64,000 nt of DNA from Toxoplasma gondii ME49. Its lineage: Eukaryota; Apicomplexa; Conoidasida; Eucoccidiorida; Sarcocystidae. The stretch's first letter is position 1. Each line of letters opens with the position of its first letter. Under the pieces are notes generated by a model. The model saw nothing but the letters and a program-made list of their open reading frames with translations. It had not been told where the DNA came from and searched no databases. Shown here piece after piece: positions 1-12,300 of the stretch. The stretch is taken from NCBI RefSeq assembly GCF_000006565.2, contig NC_031476.1, forward strand, positions 1,450,458 to 1,514,457, written 5' to 3'. A program made the position numbers and the translations under genes.

Positions 1-57
1 ATCAAAAAACAAAACAGAACAACCTCATACGCATTGTATTTCTGATACGGTAGATGA

Positions 58-3000
58 TTAATGTACCGACATCGTTGCGAGGAAAATGTTTCCTTGAATC
101 TGTAGGAAGATCAGCTCAGCTGCAGCACAGAGCTTAATGCCGAATGGAAAGTCTTTGGTACGTACGGAGGCATGCGTGTCATGTACTGAAATGTATTCAC
201 TACCAGCGCCCATGTGGCCTTTGGCACGTACGTCGCTCAGCAGGTTCAAGCCTTTCGTATTCTCTGCATAATATTTTGATGATACTCTCTGCAAAAACCA
301 ATGCGTCCTGGTCCAACACATTCTCGGCGACTCTCCACGTCTGTTCAAAGGCTTCCATATGTTGAGCAAGTACACCGTTGAGGCTGAAGGTCGGATTTAG
401 AGCGAAGTTCTTCACGCGGTCTTCAGCTTCCGCTAAAGCCCTCCAGCCCATATTTGTTTCGTACAGAAGAGCGGTTGCTATAGCATGCGCTACGCACAGT
501 TTCTGCGTGTCTGATCCGGTCCTGTGAGACCAGAAGGCAACAAACAGAAAGGTAAGACACAAGATGTACCCGATATTTGTTCAGTTACGAACCTCGCATT
601 GCAAGAACGGGGCAAGGCTGCACACGTTTACCAGTAGCTCTGGAAGTATTTTCAAAAGAATTTATCATGAACGCTTTCCGCGTCATCGCCACGCTCTTCT
701 CTTCCACTGCATACCTTGATTGAAACAAGATCGGCAAATGAGGGAAATCTGTCGTCTCACAACTCCCACAGTCTCGAGCGGTACCCAGCAAAAATGAAAT
801 TGTTGACTTGGTCATTCAAGCAAACCGCTTTAAGCACCGACGAAATCCTTTTCCAGTATTTAAACAGTGAGAGGGGGTGTCAAACCTCTGGCACGAGAGA
901 GCACCACATTTGCTAACAAACAAAATTTGCAGCCCACGTTTCGGTAGAGGGCTTGAGAGGATCAGAGCGTGCCTGCTTCTGTTAGCAGAATACACAAGCG
1001 ACTTGCTCATTTGTCGATCTCAGGCTGTTCGATACAAACGGATGCTGTCTCAAGAATCGATCAACTTAATTAGTTCTTCTGTGCACGACCCTCTGTGGAG
1101 GGACTCCCTATTTGGTCCAGGGAACATGACATACCAAAAAGATCTGATTCGCCTTGCCCGATGAAGAACGCCAGGATCAAAGGTTTCTATGCGGGTGGTC
1201 TCGTCGCTGGACCTGCATTTTAGATGCATTTCACCCAGTCTTTGCAGGAGATTGCTTTCGCATACTGCTTCGAAAGACGTGCTCCTCTGGTACTGCAACA
1301 TGGTGGTACGCGTTTTCTTGACTTTCTGGTCAGCGCCGCGGAAGGCACTTATTTCCCCACTGTTTTTTTCGTCGAATCGCAGTTGTTGATCATTGTCCAG
1401 GCCGTGTGCAGGCCCTTGGTCTCCTCCGCTGTTTCTATCGTTTCCCCTGGAAGCTACTGCCGTTGGCCTTTCATTTTTGGATAGTCGACTCGGTACGAAG
1501 CTAATCCAAGATAGGCCTTCAATGGCGCCCGTGTGCGCTTTGTCGAGGAGAATGCGTGACTCGCGGCACATGACCGCAAGGGGTTCAAATACGCTCCGAA
1601 GTAGGCTGGTCATTTGCGTACAATACTCCACCTCAAACTTTCGATAGCTTTGAGTAAAAACATCGAGTTGAGATTCAACCGTCTGAAGAAGTTGCTGCCA
1701 GGCAGCACGACGATTTGGCGGGACGACATTATAGAGGTCCAATAGCCAGTCTTCAGGGATGGCTCTGCAAAGGCGTAAAAGTGCATTGTTCAGTTCCCGT
1801 GACAAGGCATGGACCTGCTCACATGACCGGTAAGGACAACAAACCACGCTGAGTAAGACGTTGAGGAATTGTTTCTTTCAATGATTACAAAGGGATAACC
1901 CAGAGGAGGCCACAGAGCTTTCTGCCATCTTCGTATCGACAGTTGTGTGCCCTTATCTTTCGCACATGCGTCAGGACTTTGAACCGCTATCAGTGTAGTA
2001 TATACTGCAATTCGAGAGAGAGGCCTCTGGAAAACGCAAGCCGAAATCGGTTTCGGCTGTAGTTGTACAGTCTTAGACCACATACCCAAGCAAATCGTGA
2101 AATTGATTTCCGATCTGGCGGAGCAAGTGTCAGTAGCAAATCGCGATTCTAGGCAGAGAAGATTTTTGGAATACCAGATGAAATCTAATGAAGGCGACTT
2201 TGTTTGCGTTCCCGTATCGAGTTCAAGAGCAGGAATTATGAAAGCAAAAGAAACAAAGGGACTGCTTGCTCTGTAACGCAGCAGTTGACGTGTTTGACGT
2301 TCATCGTACAAATTTCATGCAACGGGAAAAATATGAGGAAAGTGGATATCCGACACCGGGGATACACTGCTCACAGCGTCAAAGAATGCAAATCGCTTTT
2401 CTTGGTGTCAAGACCCGCAGAGGCTGGCTCGTTGTTCAAGGAGGTTTATAGCTGGATTCATTACGCTTTACTGGAGCTCACAGTCGGTGAAAGTCTATAG
2501 ACTCCTTGGTTCCACCTGTAGCTCTGAGGAAGCGTCAGACTGTAGAGGATGATTGAAAAAGCAAAGAAGTCGTCCGCCTCGTTGGGAGGAATCAGAAGGG
2601 GGCAGTTTTCTGCGACAAAGAGCTTACGCTTTACGGCATCGGGATTGGTAATTCGAAGAATGACGGCTAATTCAGCAAGCTGCTTTGTGAAGACAGCTAC
2701 TCTTACATGCTCCTCATCCCCTCCCCAGCCGGGCCCCGGAGTGGACGAGCTGCCGCGAGGGTAAGTGGCCGGATTTCTGGAGGTCAATGTGACAACAGTC
2801 TCGGAACTGGCAGCTCCGAATGATGTGGGCTGAGAAAGACCTGAGCTCGCTTCTCCTGTGGCTCCACAGCCTTCCCCAGCACCATTATTTCTTTCCCCAC
2901 CCTTCGACGGTGAAACTGCTGGACGCCATTTACTGAGGTCGAAACCAGAAAATTGTGTACTGCCCCCCTCTGCCACTGTTGTCTTTGGGGAGGAGCCTTT

Positions 3001-4113
3001 TCGGCAAATCTCGAGTCCTTGCATCCGTGGTTGGGTCGAGTAGGAGGAGTCTTCAAAAGAAATCGTTTTACAAGTAGGACGATTTATGGAGGCAGGCTGC
3101 TTTCCTTCTTCTATGGTGTTATGGACAGACCCTCGGACGAGACGGTGACGGGATATCATGACCTCGACATGGTGCACCATGTCTTTGCAAAGGTCACTAA
3201 GGATATTGATACGTTTGCGAAACGGCTCGAGCCAAGTGTCTATGCTCAGCGTGGTTGCTTTGTTGATTCCCGGCTTCAACACCCTGATATCGTCACTATT
3301 TTGAATCACGGAACGGGTTTTTGTCGAATCTGAAGGGGGTGGACTACGAGCGTACCTCCGAGATGGTGAAGACGAGGTTACGACCGCAACGCACGAGCTT
3401 TGGTTGCTTGACGTCAACCGTTCTGTTATTTCCACGCTAACGGGTGGAGGCAGCGGAGTACCGTTGCTATGACAGAGAAGTCCCCCTCTCTTAGTGAGGT
3501 TGTTCTCTTCTATCCGTATGACTCTTTCCTGCTTCCTTGGGAAGGTAGATAAACTACTTCTGCCTAACACGCCGTTTCTCATTCTGCCGTGAGACAGCTG
3601 CGGTTGGGCATCTCCCAAAGGAAGTGCTCGAGGCGTGAGTGCCTCATCTGCAGTATCGTTTTCTTGAGATGAGTATGACCCCCATGGGGCGGTATACTCG
3701 TCTCGTTTTTTTTCTCTATGAATGGCACAGACGGTCGTACATGGCACAGAATTTCCCAATGTGGTATAAAATTTGTCGTATTGAGACTTCATCTTGCCGC
3801 CGAGACTCTTCGCTACCGGCGGTGATGGAGGATGAAACGGCCGCGCAGGTCTCCGCATTTCCCGTACCTTCGCCATCATGTTTGAAGAGTGACCTTCATT
3901 CAAGTGAGGAGGTACGATTCGACATCCTCGTAGCAGCTCCTTACTACTGCCATACCGTTCCTCCAACTCTAGGGGGTCAGTGGTGTGACCGCTCCGGAGT
4001 GCAGACTGTCGGCCGGCTGGTGGTGTGAGCAAACTTCCACATCTTTCACTGAAGCAAGCTGGCCTCTCCTCCCTTCCATTTTTGAGTGACGCGCCACAGA
4101 AAGAGTCCGACAT
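58..4113 (-). CDS. Hypothetical protein, 887 aa, four exons
   Basis: I do not recognise this protein. The model joins 4113-2482, 1814-1135, 521-232 and 119-58 (minus strand); the junctions use gtgagc, gtatgt and gtacgt donors with matching acceptors and stay in phase, giving 2664 nt. The start is the ATG at 4113, which has an ACC-ATG context; an in-frame ATG at 4179 would add 22 residues. Exon 1 (about 544 residues) is Ser/Pro/Arg-rich and looks mostly disordered, with one short helical patch near residues 310-350 (LEPFRKRINILSDLCKDM). Exons 2-3 are predicted helical, with leucine/glutamine-rich heptad-like stretches (AWQQLLQTVESQLDVFTQSY; HMEAFEQTWRVAENVL), suggesting a coiled-coil or BAR-like scaffold, but no family motif is visible. 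The exon 2-3 junction (1135/521) is the least certain. Translated exons look coding because of long open frames and helix-like composition. Confidence 0.55.
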
Positions 4114-6385
4114 GGTGGAACTCGACCCTGCCCGTAGAGGAGGCACTGGGCTACTTCCGCGGAGCAATCGCAACAACACTCAGTGCTACTTGTAGTCTAC
4201 ATTCTATCCATGACTAAGCTGTGACATAGTTTATTTGATCACATTGAACAACTCTTGCGATTTCGTAGCGCCCTTCTCAACCACAACTGAGTGAAGCACA
4301 CGGACGAACTCAGCTGGGTTTTTTGACTGAAACGAGACTGTCAGCCGAAGCGCTTCAGCCTCCCGTATATCAGGTCGTGCCCCACGGGCATCAACGACCT
4401 GTACATTTTTAGCGACAGAACACAATCACTTTAGAGTGATGAGCGTCTTTTGCGTCCGTTGCTTGTTGTCTAAAAATCAACCGAGGTCCAGTCTTCTTGA
4501 ACAGGATTCCAGGACACCGTGCTGAAGCAGCAGTAAACATCTCTCAGGGTTGTAGACTCTTGAGACATCACCGTCTTCGCCCCCCATTACGGCTACAGAA
4601 CAGTAAGGAAAATGTTACCTTAACGACCAAGCCTCCTCTGTCGACAGTCGGTATTCACGCCTCCTACTGAATCGTCGTGTCCTGTCTGAATTGTGCCTCC
4701 CTGCAACAGCGTGGAACGGAACGAGCAACAGATGCTTGCATCGAACTTTGTGCCAGTCCAAGCTACAGCGGGTGGCACTTGGTTACCTAAACACTGAAAT
4801 TGGAAGGGGGGGCTGTCCTGCTCTAGTTATGTGCATGCGCCCACGAAATAACTTTTCTCCGAATCCATGATTAATTTCATGCATTTTCGCCTAAACGCTG
4901 ATGTGGAGGCAGGATAATCAGTACAATTTATTGACTGCATGTGTTGTAGGGGTTTCAGCGAGCGACTTCCATTTCACCCAACAGCGTGCATTATTGTGAC
5001 GTTACGTTCCTTACAAATATCATGGTCCGCCTCTTTACAGATGACATGGAGATGACTACAAGCACTATCGTCAACAAAATAAGCGTTTCTTCTTGTCGTA
5101 TGAGACCCAATCACTACTCTTTACCACACACTTTGGATCGGTTTCACGCTCGAGGAGGCATCCAAAACGTTCGTAGCTGTGATCATAGAGTATTACGGCA
5201 GATGAAAATTGAGCCTTGATTAGGTGACGTTAAGTTCCAAGATCCAATGACTGATTGGGTACAAGAAGCAGTCCGGTAAACTGATTCGTGTAGATATACA
5301 GCTGCAGCAGCTGTGGTAAACTCTGCCCCGCGAAAACTAGTTTACAGAGCTAGCAGTGGCATTTCGATAGGAGGCAGAAGAGTCGTTTCGGTATTGTGGG
5401 ACTGCAATATTCCTTGCACTTTCAAGAAACACGTGAACGGCGCAAAATCAGTCCTACGCACAGAGTCTTCGCTCCGCTCTTCAAACCACTCTACGAGCCC
5501 TCTTCAGCGAAGACCGGTCTACTAGAGCGCGGTGTACATTGCATGATGGCCATCTTTGCGGAAACGTGTAACGTTCTGTCTGCAGCAGAAATTGGTGTAG
5601 CCCGCGTGGTCCTGGCTGTTTCTGCCGCCAATGAAAAAGAGAACATTCATATACCTCATATCACATATGTGGAGACAAGCAGAGCCTTGTTTGTCAGTGT
5701 AAGGTCTTACCGATACAAAGACGTGACAACGATCATGCCACGTTTTTCTAATACGTGGAAACTTTGATCTTTTTAAATCTATTTACGCCCTGTCTGAGAT
5801 GTATGCTGCCGGTGTATAGCTGCGGGAACGAGGCCGCTGTGAGGGTTGATCTGGTAGTGAAACCTTGACGAGGTAACTCGACTACGCGAAATATCTTAAT
5901 TATAACTGTCACTACTTGTGCACGCTTAAACAGACGAATAACGTCTTCAGGCTCTCCAGCAGAGAAGACGCAGCCTTCATATGACACCGACTGCGTGTCG
6001 GTGGTGTTGAACACTCTTGGTGAGAGGAGCAAGCAGGCAAGCGTGGCCATCAATATCGTGTGGTTGTTGTTAGTTGGCTGTTCACCAGGTAAATGTATAA
6101 TCATATATAAATATATATGTAGCCGCCTAAACATGCATTTATATGTGTAGACGCACACACATCCATACACTCAAAAGCGTATATATATGTAGAGATAAAA
6201 AGAAAGATACAGCTTCCGAGCTAGGGCATCGTCCGCAGAAGGCCAAACAGAACATTTCGTTTCTGGCCATCACAAGCGAACTGCATTTTGTCCAAATCAA
6301 ACACTCAAAACTTTAGCTACACACAGATAACGGAAGATATGAACCCTCAAATGCCTACATGAAGAAACCAGGCAACTCGAATTCC
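4114..6385. other. Intergenic region: promoter of the 58-4113 gene and 3' flank of GCN1
   Basis: No convincing gene is seen. The open frames here are short (at most about 140 codons) and lack paired splice signals or recognisable protein sequence. The left part should carry the 5' UTR and promoter of the minus-strand hypothetical gene. The right part (about 6.0-6.38 kb), with AT-rich runs such as the atatataaatatatatgta stretch near 6103, should carry the 3' UTR and polyadenylation region of GCN1. Confidence 0.5.
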
Positions 6386-9300
6386 CTACCACTCGAAGTC
6401 ATTCAGGTCGTCCTTGTTGTCGTCGTCTTCTGCATCAGTATCAGACAGCTGACTGTTTGACTGCACGGTGCGAGTCAATACACGCTTAGCATACTCAGAT
6501 ACTTGCTGCAGTCTACGGGGATCGAATCCCCATGACTGCAGCTGCTGGAGAGCGTCCATAATGGCAGCTTCGTCGTGGCCCTCTTCTCCCGAAACGCGAA
6601 GAGCATAGCGGAACACTGACTCGGCCTGAGTTGTACGAAAAAAGACGGCATGAAAGACTGACACGAAAAGTAACAACAGATTTGGACAATGAAGGCACGG
6701 GGACAACACAAAGAAAACGAATTCGTTTTTATGTATTGATCCAAGTTCCCGTGGATATGGCTAGGTCTCACAGGAGAAGAGTACACTCCTCAAGGTCAAT
6801 TCATGGACGCTCAGAGTCTACAGTCAGCAAAGAAACGTCCTTTTATCCAATTTCCGGGATGTGGATGAACTGCATATAGTGTGCGAAGGGACCGTCTGTA
6901 CTGGTGGCTAATATGTGATGTCTGAAAGCTATAAAACACAAACACGTAAATCTGGGTGTTCCCGCGATCGAAGCGACACTCGATCTCTGATTCTAACCAA
7001 GGGATGTCTCTCTATCCAGTTCCTAGCTTGAACATAGCACATCATGACTGTCAGTCTAGAAGTAGATACACTGGCATAACTCTCACCTGGAGCTTGACAA
7101 CCGGAGACTGATGGAAGAGATACAAAGACGCCAGATCGCATGTATCCAAAAGATATCGCTCGTTTTTATCAACCAGCAACGAGGCTGAGTGCTTCGCCAG
7201 GCTTCGCACACCTCGCAGCCCCGCAATCAGCGCCCCTGTATTGGTCAATCCTGCAGCTGCCAGCGCTGTTTTCACGCTTGGCAGAAGCTTGAAGTTGTGC
7301 CGCGCCACCGCTAAGTCATGCCTAATAAGAACAGGAAAAATACGCGCCCAGAGACGGCACAGACGTCTGACAGCTAAAGACGCAAACGGATACTGACTGT
7401 CATGTGCCAAGATATATATATATATATACATATGTCACATCAAGGAGGGGGAGAAAACGAACTCAAGGAGACGAAGCGACGAGAAACGTGCTGTCGCAGC
7501 TAACTGTTGCTTTGTAATAGGGAGAAGGACTCGAAGCGTCCCCGATTACTTCAAGCGAACCGAATCTCATCGTTATTCACTACGGGCAATGCTTCTTCCA
7601 AAATTCCCAACTTATATGGACATATACAAGGAAATGCCACCTGCACATTTAGACTCATGCACACTTATAATTATATATGTATATACATAATTTACCTGCT
7701 GCAAGCTGCTGCAACTTTGAAGACCTCGAGAGCCGCACGTTGGACGACACTTGCTTGGTCTTCCAGGAGGTTGCCGATAAGAAGGAAGATATCGTTTTCA
7801 ATGTCTGAACCTTTCAGGAGATTCCATCCGTCTGCTCCACTGCGGAGAACCGGAGTTAAAACGAGACACGCGGCCTGCCAGGAAAACGCAACAGATATGC
7901 ACGACGTATGTACACAATACTGCAGACGTGCAATTCAACAGCGTCCATATATAGAGAGTGCATAAACGTACACGTCTACGCAGATTTATTCAAAACGGAC
8001 GTCTCTTTTTGGTGGGGAGGCCATGCCTTCGCGTCGAACAGCGTGCTCGGTGTCTTCGATTCCTTCCTCTCAAAACACCGCCTTCTTGTTGTACATTGCC
8101 TTACACACGGAAACTTGCAAAGGCACACACTAGTAAGAAAATAGACAAATAGCCTGTGGACCAGATACAAGCGTGAATGCACATATTTACGCACGCAAAC
8201 ATATATATATATATACATATATATGAATATCTCGCTTGAAGTTCCTTACCAGACGGCTGTCGGCCTCGAATTGGTTGCCGCTTTCAAGGACTTGATCCTG
8301 CAAGAATTCGAGAGCGGTTTCGCGACTCGCGTGTTTGAGAAGAAGAACGGAGATGGCCTGTCCAGCAGCAATTCTCGCTTCTTCTTCTTGCCGACTCCTC
8401 ACGCCTTCCCACGCTGCGTCGAGCACTTTCTCGTACGTCGAGGCTGAACACTGTCCATTCAGGCTTCGAAGCACATTTGTTGCAGCCTGCACGAAATCCC
8501 GGGGCACAGCGTAACCGATACGTATATGTAAACCCTCAGTGACATGACTCTGCTGTAACTCAGCATCGCCGTACACATACAGAGCAGTATTTGGGCATGC
8601 ACACAGACACCGAGTTTTTGAATGGCAGCGCAGGGACGTTTCATACATACAGTACGCGAAAGATCTTTTGAATTCCACAGTTTGCTCCTGAATCTCGAGA
8701 AACGAAGACGCATTCTCGCTAAAGGAACAAGACATTACCTGTAGGAGAGAAACTTGAAGAGCCCCTGCGCCAGTCGCCGCAGCGTTTTGAGTCAAGCCAA
8801 CGATGTCGCCGAGAAGGCCCTCAACTCTCGCGCTGACGTGCAAAGACGTAACAGTGCCGATAATGCGGCAGCCGAGAGTGCGCACAATGGGGTGGGGGTC
8901 GACAACGCATTTCAGGAGCGTAGTCTGAAGCTGAGGGAGAAGAGGCTTCACACTTGGCCCAGCCTTCAAGAGGAGCGCCCTGCAGAAAAAGAGAAGAAAA
9001 GATCCGCACATGTGTACAGCCGAAGACGGCGTTCCCTGTATGCAGACACGCGTGCTTTTGCAAGTTCGAGGTTCTACAAAGCATACGGCAAAACCCAAAG
9101 ACGCTCCTGCCCACGCACGCGCTCACCGACCACCAAATCCCTTCGAACATGCACACACGCACGTACAGATGTAGATTTAACTGTACAAATATGCATACAT
9201 GTATACACATTTCCGTGTTATTTGTCATACACATTTAGATTCATATATGTATATATTTATATAAAGACACAAGGACACATCGGGACGCATGCACACACAT

Positions 9301-12300
9301 CCGCTTAGAAATGGATAAACAGATACTCCTGTCTAAACGTTTCACTTGGGTTCCACAGGAGGGCTTTTCCGTGACGTCTCTCACTTGATGGCAAGCAGAA
9401 TTGCCGCCTTGACTTGTCCGCTGAATTTGTCTCCAACTGTGCGAATCAGCGGCCCGGCCAGCTTGACCGCCATCGGCTCGACTGCCGAGGAGCTCGCGTG
9501 CAGCACGAGTTGTTGCAGCGCGCGTGAGGAGGCCTCGCGAATTGTGGCACTGCCATACATCAGGCCTTGCTGGTAGACTACAGCGAGGGTATCAAATGCA
9601 GACGGGCAGGGCGAAGGCGGTGCTCCAGCCAACAGCGAGGGACTGAACGCCGGGAAGTCCGGAGGCAGCGGCGACGGCGAGAAGGCAAATGCCGCTGGCT
9701 CCTTCTTCGAAATCGCTAGACCTGGCAAAGTCAAAACCTCACTTCCCACAGGCTTCCCAGTAACCGGGTCCGCCAAGAACCGCAGCACCGATCCGTGGAT
9801 CTGAGAGGAACACACAAGCAGCCGGCGGAAATCGACCTTCGCGAAAGCTTCAGTTCGGGGGAAGAGAAGAGGCGCATGTGCTGGTCACACGCCGACATCC
9901 GTGGGCGCCCGACCCCGACAGCCCTACGCGCCGTGGTGTGCAGGTGTACATAAATCGGTCGAGGGGACGTTGCATTCGCAGACGTTTTTACCGAAGTATG
10001 AAAAACACGCGGATGCGATACTGCAGGCTGGAGTTCATTTTCCTTTTCGAGGAACGTACCTGCGGAATGAATCCAATTAGATCTTCTCTCTTGATCTGTG
10101 CGTTGATGGCTGCCAGGCAAGCGCCACCGGCGACCAGAACTTCTTCTGATGGGTCCGTCAGGGCCAGAGGCAGCACCAGCTGAAGAATTTGTTCCAGGAA
10201 AGGCAACATCGCGTTGACGCCTCTCGACCAGAGCACAAGCAGAATGACTTCGCATGCGGCGCGGCGTCGCCTGCAGTTAAGGGCATCTGACTCCACACTC
10301 TTTAAGAACCCAGGATAGGCTCGCAGCTCCTTAAGATTCACAAACGCAGAGGGTGAAAGAGGAGCTCCAGGGCCCACTCGAGCGCCGCCGTTGAGTTCGG
10401 TCTCCGTTTCCTCCTCGTCGCTCTTCTTCCCCTTTCCAGCGCGGTGACCATGTAAGCTCTGAGCTGCTCTCGCTGCAACGGCCGCACTCTTCGTCAGCAG
10501 CTGCTGCCGCCCGTGCGCGGTCAATTCAATGATGGGACAGACGGCTCTCAATTCGTCTTCCACGATGGAAAGCAACGTAGAGATGCCGTCGGCGTCCAAA
10601 CGCTTGATCAACCGAAGCGAAGCCGCGGAAGCCTCTGTCCACAGCAGCGTCGTGTCGGCGCCATCCGGCAAACCTGAGGAGAAAGAATAAATCAAGGGCA
10701 GTCACTTTAAAGTGTATGCAGGGAAGCAAATTCGAGGCACCCACATAACGACTTGAGACCAGTTGTTTCGGCGCTTATTCGGATTTGCTGGTATCTGTGG
10801 GGGAACGGAAGAGAGACACAAGCCAAAGACAGAGGGGCAGCGAACGAAATACGAGAGATGTGGAAACGACAGAACAAACGAGAACATCAGCTGAGCATCA
10901 AATAGGGGGGGGAAGACAAAGCCCAGTACCGCGCAAAAACGTGCACGCACGATAACGAAAGAAAGCAAAAAGGAGAAAGGATGCTACAGAAGACCAATTC
11001 CTGGCAATATTCCACACTCATGAAGGGTTCAGGCTGGAGAAATATAGTGATATCGATGTACACAATATATATATATATATATATATATTACAAAGCATGT
11101 AACCGTATTTATATATATATATATATATATATGTGTGGATCTAGGTATGCGTATGTAGAAGTCATGATCGTGTGTGTTCGTTGGCGCCATCATTAGTTTT
11201 GTGTTTTTTCCGTCTGCCCGTCGCTTCGCGTCTCGTCTGCATGGACCTGTTTGGCAGCAGGCTTCTAGGAGCAAGTGGAAGATTCTCTTGAGGTTTCGCT
11301 GCAGTCTGTCCAGCGGTTGCACCGTGGCACAGGATCCGAGAAGACGCAGCTTGGAAGCGTCCAGCGGTCCGTTGTCGTCTCCAACGAGGTTGAGAAGCCG
11401 AGGCAGGACCGCCTGCGTTTGCTGCTGCAGCAGCAGTTCGAAGCCCTGCAGCTGCGCCTCGCGCAGCACCGTAAAAGTCCGCTCAGCTTGCTCGGTTGTA
11501 TACACAGGTGGCTCGACGAGCTGCGACAGCATCGGCGGAAGAATGCGGTCAGACGCGTCATTCCCCAAGCTGTCGATGAGACAGCCCGCTGCGCGGCTCG
11601 CAGCGTTCTGAACAGAAACGTCGGTATCTGCGAGCGCAGAGTGGACGATTTGCAGGAGGACGCGAAGATGCTCGGAGAGAGTGGAGCGCGGAGCAGAGGA
11701 AACCACCTCGGCGAGACCGATGCACACACCCCGGCGCGTCGACGCATCTGGGCTTTTGAGGGACTGCAACGCAGAGACACGGAATCAACCAGAGAGCAAG
11801 ATTCTCCCGGAGACCAGGGAAACATTCACATGCAAAACCTCTTGAAATGAAGACTCTACGCAGAAGACTTCGGAATGGAAGGAGCGGTACCCACGATACG
11901 CAGACAGACGGCAAGTGACCTTTGAAATAAAGAAAAAAGACACGAATCCGAACTTTGAAACAAGGCTTGACGTGAACGGAGACTGCACTGCACCAAAGGG
12001 AACCTTAGACAGAAGCTTTGTTTAATTACCAGGAACTTGAACTGGATCCAATGAAATCCACGCCACAAAATCCTAAACCAATTCTCCACGCTTCCCTCCA
12101 CGAAACCAAGAAGTCCCTCAACTGTCGATTCCTTTCGAGCCCAAAAACACAGCTACGTCGGCCCTCTCGCGCAATTCGAGCATTTGCACACCAAAGTTGT
12201 TGTGTCAGTGTGAACACATAGGAGCGAATATAGCATTGTGCTCCTAAATTTAGCGGCTGAAGCTGTAAACAGAAGCATCTTTTGGGGGGTCTTACCTCTT

